The notes beneath the pieces are model-generated. The model saw nothing but the letters and a program-made list of their open reading frames with translations. It did no database searches and was not told the origin of the DNA. 64,000 bases of DNA from Coriobacteriaceae bacterium. GTDB lineage: Bacteria > Actinomycetota > Coriobacteriia > Coriobacteriales > Coriobacteriaceae. The stretch spans positions 1,922,001-1,986,000 of the forward strand of contig DAJPGB010000001.1 of the NCBI GenBank assembly GCA_025992855.1, read 5' to 3'. Shown here one piece after another: positions 57,886 through 64,000 of this stretch. Made by a program: the position numbers and the translations under genes. Within the stretch, counting starts at the first letter, position 1; every line of letters begins with the position of its first letter.

Positions 57886-57985
57886 GGGTTTTCCAGGTGC
57901 CAGAGATTGACCTGAAAGAGGAGCGACGCGCACTTTGGTACGCGAGCGACGGCTTGAAGGTCAAGGTCGGGTACCTGGGAAAGCC
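57886..57985. repeat. Structured copA-copZ spacer
   Basis: A 100-nt segment with nested inverted repeats: GGGTTTTCCAGGTGCC against GGTACCTGGGAAAGCC at the ends, then TTGACCT/AGGTCAA, then GCG/GCG-flanked CACTTTGGTA. The reading frame of copZ is open through it but lacks a start signal. It may set relative copA/copZ expression or be a mobile repeat. Confidence 0.6.
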
Positions 57986-58007
57986 GACACAACAGAGAGG
58001 AATACCC

Positions 58008-58229
58008 ATGCGATACACAATCAAGACTTCCGGCCTCATGTGCGGCCACTGCGACGCCACCGTCGAGACGGCGTTGCTCAACGTGGCCGGCGTGACCGAC
58101 GCCGACGCGGATCACGAGACTCAGACCGTCCAGGTGGAGTGCGCCGACACCGTGACCGCCGAGCAGCTCGCCGCCGCTGTCGAGGGCGCCGGCGAGAAGT
58201 TCCACGCCCTGTCCGTGACCGCCGCGTAG
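58008..58229 (+). CDS. copZ: Copper chaperone CopZ-like heavy-metal domain protein
   Basis: A 73-residue ferredoxin-like HMA domain. The Cu(I)-binding pair is in SGLMCGHCDATVETAL (CxxC with Leu/Met before it). It should carry Cu(I) to CopA or CsoR. The Met at 58008 has GAGAGG upstream; an extension to 57897 is open but lies in the structured spacer. Confidence 0.9.
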   Translation: MRYTIKTSGLMCGHCDATVETALLNVAGVTDADADHETQTVQVECADTVTAEQLAAAVEGAGEKFHALSVTAA

Positions 58230-58277
58230 CAGCTACCAGAAGCATTCGACCCCATCGACCAGAAACGAGGACCCGCC

Positions 58278-58550
58278 ATGATGGCAGACCATAAATCGGT
58301 GACCCGCATGCTCAAGACGGCACGCGGTCAGATCGACGGCATCCTGCGGATGGTCGAGGAGGACCGCTACTGCGTCGATATTTCCACGCAGCTCATGGCA
58401 ACGCAGGCGCTCATTGCGCGCATCAACGCCGACGTGCTCAAGGCGCATATCGAGGGCTGCGTGACTTCGGCAATCGAATCGGGCGACGAAGACCTCAAAG
58501 CCGCCAAGCTCGCCGAGATCGAACGCGTCGTCGACAAGCTCTCCAAGTAA
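58278..58550 (+). CDS. csoR: Copper-sensing transcriptional repressor CsoR
   Basis: A 90-residue all-helical repressor of the CsoR/RcnR family that releases DNA when Cu(I) binds. The ligand pattern is visible: Cys in EDRYCVDIS, then His and Cys in AHIEGCV. It begins 48 bases after copZ with a GAGG ribosome site and probably represses the copA promoter. Confidence 0.93.
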   Translation: MMADHKSVTRMLKTARGQIDGILRMVEEDRYCVDISTQLMATQALIARINADVLKAHIEGCVTSAIESGDEDLKAAKLAEIERVVDKLSK

Positions 58551-58560
58551 TTGGGGCATT

Positions 58561-58641
58561 GGGGACAGACTGCTTTGCACCATCTTGGTGTATCGGGGAT
58601 AGGTACGTTTGCACCACCTTGGTGCAGATTAACCTGTCCCC
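58561..58641. repeat. Compound hairpin after csoR
   Basis: Outer arms GGGGACAG and CTGTCCCC enclose two direct repeats, TTTGCACCATCTTGGTG (58574-58590) and TTTGCACCACCTTGGTG (58608-58624), each a small hairpin. It may end the copper operon; no T-run is present. Confidence 0.6.
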
Positions 58642-58696
58642 CTTGCTCTAAATCGGGTATAAAGGCGAGCAGCATATCGAACGAAAGGCAATTTGC

Positions 58697-59170
58697 ATGA
58701 ATGACTTTATGAAGGGTCGCAATGGTGCCGATGAACTCACCATCGTTATGGGCTTTGCGGGCATCGTCATCGCGATGATCGGTTCGATGGCTCGTATCCA
58801 GTGGCTCAGTTGGATCGCCATCGCCGTGATCGTGATTGGCGTGCTGCGCGGCCTGTCCAAAAACATCGACGCACGTCGCAAGGAAAACGCGGCCTTTGTC
58901 GCCGCGACCGCGAACGTCCCCGGCTTGGGCAAGTTCGTCGCCAGCTTGGGCGGTGGAACTGCAGCGGCCAGCACCTCGCGCGCAGCTGGAACGAGCAAGG
59001 AAGACTTTGAGCGTGCCAAGCGCACGGCCAAGAAGATGTGGAAGGGTCGCAAGACCACGGCATACCTCAAGTGCCCCAACTGCGGCCAGATGCTCTCCGT
59101 CCCCAAGGGCAAGGGCAAGATCCGCGTCACCTGCCCCAAGTGCCACGCTAAGATGGAAACCCGCTCCTAG
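58697..59170 (+). CDS. Membrane protein with C-terminal zinc ribbon
   Basis: A 157-residue protein with two N-terminal hydrophobic helices (about 14-53, FAGIVIAMIGSM and IAIAVIVIGVLRGL), an Ala-rich linker, a basic helix (FERAKRTAKKMWKGRK), and a C-terminal zinc ribbon with two CxxC pairs (LKCPNCGQML and VTCPKCHAKME). Function unknown. GAAAGG precedes the ATG. The gene is followed by a bidirectional terminator. Confidence 0.85.
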   Translation: MNDFMKGRNGADELTIVMGFAGIVIAMIGSMARIQWLSWIAIAVIVIGVLRGLSKNIDARRKENAAFVAATANVPGLGKFVASLGGGTAAASTSRAAGTSKEDFERAKRTAKKMWKGRKTTAYLKCPNCGQMLSVPKGKGKIRVTCPKCHAKMETRS

Positions 59171-59232
59171 CGCCCGCACGCGGGACAAATTAATCAGGTT
59201 TGTTTGTCCCAAATCTTAAGTATTTGTTCGAT

Positions 59233-59270
59233 AAAAAAGCCGAGGCCTCGTGTTGAGACCTCGGCTTTTT
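59233..59270. terminator. Bidirectional terminator
   Basis: An AAAAAGCCGAGG...CCTCGGCTTTTT stem with T-runs on both strands sits between the convergent zinc-ribbon and amidohydrolase genes. Confidence 0.9.
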
Positions 59271-59303
59271 ACATGCGGCAACGGAGCTACACCTTTGTCA
59301 CAC

Positions 59304-60674
59304 CTATGCCACACCGTCGCGGGCGAGCTCCTCGGCCAGCGCCTCGGCCGGCATGGCCATAATCGCGTCGAGCTCGGCGTCCACCTCGGGAATACGCTTT
59401 ACCTTGAGCTTGCGTACCAGATCACCGCGACACATCACATGTATCGGCTCACGCAGAGCGCACAGGTCATCGAGCGGATTCTTGCGCGTCACCAGGATAT
59501 CGGCGGCCTTGCCGCACTCGATCGCACCGGTCTCGCCGCCCAGCCCCAGGAGCTCGGCATTGACCTGCGTAGCCGTATGCAGCGCAAAGGCGTTGCTCAC
59601 GCCGACATACTTGGCAAAATAGGCCACCTCACGCCACATGTCGTACTGTGTCACGAACGGGCAGCTCGAATCTGTGCCAAGGCCCACCTTAACGCCAGCT
59701 TCCAGCGCCGCACGAGCACTCTCGATAATGCCCGAGCACACGATGTCGCCGTTCTTCTTTTGCGTGTCAGTCGAATGGGTCTTCCCCGGATCGAGCAACA
59801 CAAACGGCAGCGCCGGGCTGATCGTGCAGATAACGCTGGGCGCACGTCCCTCGAGCTGCGTGCCCGCGGCGCCACGGTACAGCTCCAGGATCTCGGGCGT
59901 CATCGGGGCACCGTGCTCGATCGTGTCGACCCCGGCCTCAAGCGCGGCCTTCACGCCCTCGGTGCTCTCGACATGAGCCATAACCGGCAGGCCCACCTCG
60001 TGCGCCGCCTTGCACGCCGCCGCGGCAACCTCCACCGGCATACGCAGCACGCCCGGCTCGCCCACCTCGGTCGCATCGAACACACCGCCCGTTACGAACA
60101 GCTTAATGACGTCGGCGCCGCGCGCATACAGGTCTCGCACCTGCTCGACTGCCTCAACGGGGCTGTTGGCCACCTGGGCGAACAAGCCCGCGCCATGGCC
60201 GCCCGGCACCGTGACGCCCGTTCCCGGCGCTACCAGGCGCGGACCCTGATACTTGCCGGCATCGATAGCATCGCGCACGGCAATGTCGGCAAACAACGGG
60301 TCGCCCGCGCCGCGCACCGTGGTCACGCCGCTTGCCAGCTGCTGCTGGGCGCTGCCTTTGAGGATGTGGCGAACGATGGCGCGGCCCACGGGATTGTCGA
60401 GCTTCTTCATCAGCGCGCCCGCATCACCCGCCGAGACCGGCTTGCCCGAACCGCACAGATGCACGTGCATATTGATGAGGCCCGGCATGAGATACGCACC
60501 ACCCAGGTCGATAACCTCGGCGCCCGCGGGCGCCTGCGCCACAGCACTCGGCCCCATCCAGGTGATGATGCCGCGCTCAACAGTAACGGCCATATCGGGC
60601 TGCGGCTCCATATGCTCCGAACCATCCAGAATGGTCGCATTGATAAACAACGTGGAACGATCGGCAGATGCCAT
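59304..60674 (-). CDS. Amidohydrolase (metal-dependent imidazolonepropionase/prolidase-like)
   Basis: A 456-residue metallohydrolase. The metal site is intact: HxH in NMHVHLCG, the bridging Lys in DVIKLFVTGG, His in MAHVES, His in TIEHGAP, and Asp in LGTDSSCP. The order and spacing resemble the Xaa-Pro dipeptidase/organophosphate-acid-anhydrolase-like amidohydrolases common in gut anaerobes; the exact substrate is unknown. No signal peptide. Start at 60674 with GGGAGGAG upstream; an ATG 11 codons upstream (MFKLIVREE) is possible. Monocistronic. Confidence 0.87.
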   Translation of the reverse strand: MASADRSTLFINATILDGSEHMEPQPDMAVTVERGIITWMGPSAVAQAPAGAEVIDLGGAYLMPGLINMHVHLCGSGKPVSAGDAGALMKKLDNPVGRAIVRHILKGSAQQQLASGVTTVRGAGDPLFADIAVRDAIDAGKYQGPRLVAPGTGVTVPGGHGAGLFAQVANSPVEAVEQVRDLYARGADVIKLFVTGGVFDATEVGEPGVLRMPVEVAAAACKAAHEVGLPVMAHVESTEGVKAALEAGVDTIEHGAPMTPEILELYRGAAGTQLEGRAPSVICTISPALPFVLLDPGKTHSTDTQKKNGDIVCSGIIESARAALEAGVKVGLGTDSSCPFVTQYDMWREVAYFAKYVGVSNAFALHTATQVNAELLGLGGETGAIECGKAADILVTRKNPLDDLCALREPIHVMCRGDLVRKLKVKRIPEVDAELDAIMAMPAEALAEELARDGVA

Positions 60675-60824
60675 ATCGAGCTCCTCCCTCACGATTAACT
60701 TGAACATTTGTCCATTATCACCTAGTCCCGCTGGATTGCTGCAGACGCATCGGTTAACGGAAGGAAGAGGGGATGTGGGGAGACGGAACACGTTGCAGTC
60801 CCACCCCAGCGACACCAGGGAAAT

Positions 60825-60962
60825 GTCTCGATCTGTAACAGGTACAGGGTTATTAGGCCCCTTGTTGTTACAGATCGAGACATTCGGTCGACGTTTCACC
60901 GGCTTGTCTCGATCTGTAACAATTACGAGCTCAAACAGCCTCTAAACGTTACAGATCGAGAC
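60825..60962. repeat. 57-nt palindromic unit array 3 (two units)
   Basis: Units at 60825-60881 and 60906-60962, 24 bases apart. The linker shares CGGTCGAC with the array 1 linker. The array ends nine bases after the stop of the DUF559-like gene. Confidence 0.92.
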
Positions 60963-60970
60963 AAAACCTC

Positions 60971-62047
60971 TCAGCGCCCATACCACTGGCATCTCCACTC
61001 CTCAGCCAATTCAACCTGCCGAGGAATACCCGCCAGCCTCATTTTCTCGACCAGCTTCCCCGGGTCTTTGAGTTCGTTAAACGTAAACCGAAGCACCTTA
61101 TGCCCGAGCATTGTCAGATGAGATTCCCGCTGACGCTCTGCCACGAATGGGTCAACCGACTCCCGACCCTCGCCGCTCTGCAAGGTGTACTTCCCCTTTC
61201 CGTCGAGCTCGCCGATGACACACGTCCCGTCCTCGAGCCGCCAAAAATAGTCGACGCGAAACACCTGGCTCGGATCGAGCGGGTCGCGAAACTCCACCTG
61301 CAGCTCCGGAACCGGAAAGCCGTACGCAATAAAGAATGCTCGGAACCGAGACTCGCCGCCGTTTTCAGACAGCCCGTCCGCATACGACGCAATCACCTGT
61401 GCCCTGCGATACCCTCGCCTGCCCTCGCAATCGGCGCGGAGGCGCTCGCACAAATCCCCACGTGATACGCCTTTCGCCCGCAGTGCAGAATCGGCAATCG
61501 CCAACCCGTAGGAGAACGGCGCACGCAGTAGGCAATCCTCCACCGTGCGCCAAAACGACGTCACCCGCACGCCATCAACATGCTCGAGTGCGCCCGCCAT
61601 CTGCGGACGCAACAACCTGCACCCGCCGCTCAACGTCACCGAACAACCCGTCTTAACAAGAAAACGCGACCCAAGCAGATCATTCGGCACCTCCAGACCC
61701 CACAAAAGCGCCGCGTCATAGCCCCAAAACGCCCAATCGGGATGAAACTCTGCAAGCCCTTTGATGGTACGCAGCGTTCGCTCCGCCGGCGTCAGTACAC
61801 CCCAATCATGTTGAAAGCAGAACAAATACGGCTCGGGTTCCGCGATATCGTCGGTTCCAACATGACGCCGCAGCCACATGAGCTCGGCATTGTCATGCGT
61901 TGCGAGCAGCGCACCTTGCTCGGTCGCCTCCGTGAGTCGCGCGAGCATCCTATTCCGCGCCAACGTGTTGCGAGTCGTATGTTTGTGTTTGAGAACGGTA
62001 TTAGGCACTTCCATCACCACCACATCGGACAAATGGACCATCGTCAC
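60971..62047 (-). CDS. DUF559-like (VSR/PD-(D/E)xK) endonuclease-domain protein
   Basis: A 358-residue protein. The C-terminal 130 residues fit the DUF559/VSR-like nuclease fold: ENGGESRFRAFF (Glu), FRVDYFW (Asp), and VIGELDGKGKY (Glu-x-x-x-Lys). A late LGHKVLRFTFNEL strand completes it. The N-terminal part (about 85-190, WGYDAALLWGLEVP, SFWRTVEDCLLRAPF) resembles the AbiEi-type antitoxin/regulator region often fused to this domain in Actinobacteria. Activity and target are unknown. GTG start at 62047, five bases after GGAGG. It is tightly bracketed by palindromic arrays 3 and 4 (9 and 20 bases away). Confidence 0.75.
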   Translation of the reverse strand: MTMVHLSDVVVMEVPNTVLKHKHTTRNTLARNRMLARLTEATEQGALLATHDNAELMWLRRHVGTDDIAEPEPYLFCFQHDWGVLTPAERTLRTIKGLAEFHPDWAFWGYDAALLWGLEVPNDLLGSRFLVKTGCSVTLSGGCRLLRPQMAGALEHVDGVRVTSFWRTVEDCLLRAPFSYGLAIADSALRAKGVSRGDLCERLRADCEGRRGYRRAQVIASYADGLSENGGESRFRAFFIAYGFPVPELQVEFRDPLDPSQVFRVDYFWRLEDGTCVIGELDGKGKYTLQSGEGRESVDPFVAERQRESHLTMLGHKVLRFTFNELKDPGKLVEKMRLAGIPRQVELAEEWRCQWYGR

Positions 62048-62067
62048 CGTTGCCTCCGCCGATAAAT

Positions 62068-62364
62068 GTCTTGATCTGTAACAGGAAGACAGTCTTTGAG
62101 CCTCTAGTTGTTACAGAACAAGATCTTTCGGCAGCCGCCAACCTTCCGTCTCAATCTGTAACAGGTAGGTCGAATTTGGGTCTGTAGATGTTACAGATTG
62201 AGACATTCCCCCAACCAGGTGCCAAACGTCTCGTTCTGTAACAGTTAGACGTTCTCCAGCCCCCCAAACGTTACAGATTTAGACAAACCAGCGGCGCCCA
62301 AGCATTCGTCTCGTTCTGTAACAGGTAGACCGGTTTTTTGTCCCCAAACGTTACAGATCGAGAC
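62068..62364. repeat. 57-nt palindromic unit array 4 (four units)
   Basis: Units at 62068-62124, 62148-62204, 62228-62284 and 62308-62364, each 57 nt with 23-base linkers (period 80). It fills almost the whole gap between the DUF559-like start and the next gene, so any promoter of that gene must lie within or beside it. Confidence 0.93.
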
Positions 62365-62404
62365 AAAAAGGCAAAAGGCAGGGCAGGCGACAACTACCCA
62401 TCCC

Positions 62405-63112
62405 CTACTCCCACTCCTGCTCGTAGATGTTGAGCGACTTTACGTACCGCCCCTGGGCACCCATGATGTCGCGGACCAGACGCAAGAAGAAGCTGATGCA
62501 CGAGGTGTCAAAGCCATCCTGCAGGTCCTCGGGATGCACCGCGCCCGGTCCATCGACCGCCGTGTCACTCAGGCGCGCGATGTCATACAGATAGAGCTGT
62601 CCCGCCGCCAGCCAGACATCGTCGACGCAGGCGAGGCGCACCGCAATCGCGCCGTCGCTCCAATGCTCCTTTTGCACGATATGCGGGTTGTAGACATCAA
62701 AGCGATGATCGGTGCGCGTGTCCTTCAGCACGACCATGCCGGACGCAGGATCCTTGTCCAAAATGCCAAAGCGCGAGAAATACTGCGTGTCGCGTACCTG
62801 CTCGAGCCGCTTGAGCGAGGCAGGCGAAAGCGATGCCGGCGGCTCGTCAACATATAGCTCGAGCAGCGTTTTGCCATGGCGATAGGGGCGCTCGAAGAGC
62901 AGCCAATCGGTAAATGCCATGTTGTAGGCCATGCTTTCGTTTTGCGAAGGCTCGGTGCAATAGCTGAGCCACGGGTCGACAATGACCTCGAACTGTTCGC
63001 GCGCCGGCTCCAGGAATTGAAACTTCCGCAGCATCCAAAAATGGGCCATGTCGGCAATATCGTTGCCGACGGCTTCGGCTAGCTGCGCTCGGTCTAAAGC
63101 GTGGTCAGTCAT
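62405..63112 (-). CDS. Conserved-looking protein of unknown function
   Basis: A 235-residue soluble acidic protein that I do not recognise. It has no signal peptide or membrane helix. Aromatic-rich segments stand out (MAHFWMLRKFQFLEP, MAYNMAFTDWLLFERPYRHG, GQLYLYDIARL), and the predicted pattern is helical in the first half and beta-rich in the middle. Codon use is like the neighbours, and GGAGG precedes the ATG, so it is a real gene. It ends 41 bases before array 4. Confidence 0.75.
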   Translation of the reverse strand: MTDHALDRAQLAEAVGNDIADMAHFWMLRKFQFLEPAREQFEVIVDPWLSYCTEPSQNESMAYNMAFTDWLLFERPYRHGKTLLELYVDEPPASLSPASLKRLEQVRDTQYFSRFGILDKDPASGMVVLKDTRTDHRFDVYNPHIVQKEHWSDGAIAVRLACVDDVWLAAGQLYLYDIARLSDTAVDGPGAVHPEDLQDGFDTSCISFFLRLVRDIMGAQGRYVKSLNIYEQEWE

Positions 63113-63407
63113 GGCATCCTCCTCAAACTGATGGACCTCAATTTGAGCTTACGAGGAGGGTGGGCAGCCACGGCCAGCGCGGGCAAAATAGGCCTCCGGC
63201 TGCAAACCAAATGCTGACCAAACACTTGACGAAAAGCTTGACCGAAAATGCGCGCCGCAACAAAACCGCAGGTAAACATAGACGGCCAACCCGCCTTTTT
63301 GAGCCAGATGCCCGCAGCCGCCACAGAAACAACAGGTGACCACAGCCCAAGAAGTCGACAAATGAACACCCGCACATCGACAAACGAGCAAATTGCTCGC
63401 AAAGAGT
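63113..63407. other. Non-coding stretch open in three minus-strand frames
   Basis: About 300 bases. All three minus-strand frames stay open for 260 bases or more, with Cys/Phe/Leu-rich conceptual products unlike real proteins. On the minus strand it has spaced GTCAAG and TTTGGTCAGC-like repeats around 63215-63250. I see no gene; a dispersed repeat or RNA is possible. Confidence 0.35.
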
Positions 63408-63447
63408 GTCCCCAACGACTAGACAAAAAAGGCTAGTCATTGGGGAC
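63408..63447 (-). terminator. Stem-loop after gltD, GGGGAC repeat type
   Basis: 15-bp arms GTCCCCAACGACTAG and CTAGTCATTGGGGAC (one mismatch) enclose a 10-nt loop, 17 bases beyond the gltD stop. The loop, not the tail, holds the T-run. Related to the GGGGACGTTCC repeats elsewhere. Confidence 0.55.
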
Positions 63448-63464
63448 GTTCTTAAATGACTACT

Positions 63465-64000
63465 TTACAGCTCCAGCGCCTCGGCGACTTCGGCAGCGCA
63501 GGCCAGGGCATCGGCCATGGCACTCACCACGAGCGAGCTGCCGTTGCGGGCATCACCGGCAACATACACCGGCGCGGCATCCGCGGCGACGCCGTCGACA
63601 CGCGCCGCAAGATGCGAGCCCTCGGCGGCCATCACAGGCAGCGGACGACCAGCAGTGGCAACGGGCACGCCAACGGCGTCGAACACACCGTGCTCCGGAC
63701 CCGTAAAGCCGCAGGCGATGAGCACCAGCTGCGTCGGCACCTCGTGCTCGGAGCCCGCGATGCGCTCGGGCTTTCCCGCCGACCAGTCCAGATCGACCAC
63801 GCGCAGGCCCGCGGCAGCGCCCTTCTTATCCAGCAGCACCTCGAGCGTATCCACGCCCCAAGCGCGCATCTCGCCGCCCATGGCAGCGATGGCCTCCTGC
63901 TGGCCGTAGTCGGTCTTCTTAACGTTTGGCCACTGCGGCCAGGGGTTGCTCGCCGCGCGCGCATCAGGCGCCGCCGGCAAGAACTCAAACTGGCGCACGC
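63465..64000 (-). CDS. gltD: Glutamate synthase small subunit-type oxidoreductase, C-terminal part
   Basis: The last 178 residues of a GltD-family protein whose N-terminus lies beyond the window. VRQFEFLP, NPWPQWPNVKKTDYGQQEA, the LIACGFTGPEHGVFD stretch and the VYVAGDARNGSSLVVSAMADA FAD-contact motif match glutamate synthase beta subunit. GltD feeds NADPH electrons to GltB for glutamate formation. The GltB gene is not in view, so it could also be a stand-alone GltD-like enzyme. A stem-loop follows the stop. Confidence 0.88.
   Translation of the reverse strand, partial: VRQFEFLPAAPDARAASNPWPQWPNVKKTDYGQQEAIAAMGGEMRAWGVDTLEVLLDKKGAAAGLRVVDLDWSAGKPERIAGSEHEVPTQLVLIACGFTGPEHGVFDAVGVPVATAGRPLPVMAAEGSHLAARVDGVAADAAPVYVAGDARNGSSLVVSAMADALACAAEVAEALEL

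Noticed and set aside
51575..62364. CRISPR array
   Set aside because: The repeats alternate in orientation, are only 16 nt, have interiors and linkers that resemble one another, and no cas genes are present.

Overview
The window is GC-rich, densely coding DNA from a strict-anaerobe-type actinobacterium. An [FeFe]-hydrogenase operon, one-iron superoxide reductase, formate-tetrahydrofolate ligase, alpha-glucoside PTS and a Ser/Thr kinase with a DUF6273-like domain point to a gut Coriobacteriia member, most likely Collinsella. That assignment is inference from gene content and base composition; no rRNA is present.

Layout. 1-8.6 kb: end of a cation-efflux transporter, an anchored unknown protein, fhs, ruvCAB with stop/start overlaps, a glutamine-dependent NAD synthetase homologue that has lost its catalytic motifs, and superoxide reductase. 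8.7-18 kb: dnaE followed by a SWIM/SNF2 helicase, then an AT-richer MFS gene and a DUF3284 protein. 18-25.5 kb: addA/addB-like helicase-nuclease pair and a YerC/TrpR-like regulator. 25.8-36.3 kb: small membrane protein, Rrf2 regulator divergent from cysK with a clear promoter/operator, mnmA, an M42 peptidase, a FucO-like dehydrogenase, a DUF1275 protein, a YgiQ-type radical SAM protein, a CPBP protease and an orphan RelB/DinJ antitoxin. 36.5-42.6 kb: one operon with a NuoF-tail/GltD-like flavoprotein, [FeFe]-hydrogenase, a lipoprotein and a fused ABC permease-ATPase. 42.9-47.5 kb: alpha-glucoside PTS operon (EIIA, LicT-type antiterminator, EIICB, GH4 6-phospho-alpha-glucosidase) behind an attenuator leader. 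47.7-55.1 kb: EFR1-type ferredoxin, RGG-tailed DEAD-box helicase, FHA gene with a probable frameshift, and the Ser/Thr kinase. 55.4-58.6 kb: copper cassette copA-copZ-csoR with a CsoR-like operator. 58.7-64 kb: zinc-ribbon membrane protein, amidohydrolase, DUF559-like endonuclease-domain protein, an unknown protein and the end of gltD.

The most striking non-coding signal lies between 51.5 and 62.4 kb. Eleven palindromic units, each exactly 57 nt (16-nt inverted arms around a 25-nt interior), sit in four arrays of 2, 3, 2 and 4 units. Units within an array are separated by a constant 23-24 nt. The arrays flank the FHA/kinase pair and the DUF559-like gene. None was noticed in the first 51 kb. 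Other palindrome families occur too: a 63-nt family (two copies), a GGGGACGTTCC family, a 128-bp palindrome, and a structured copA-copZ spacer.
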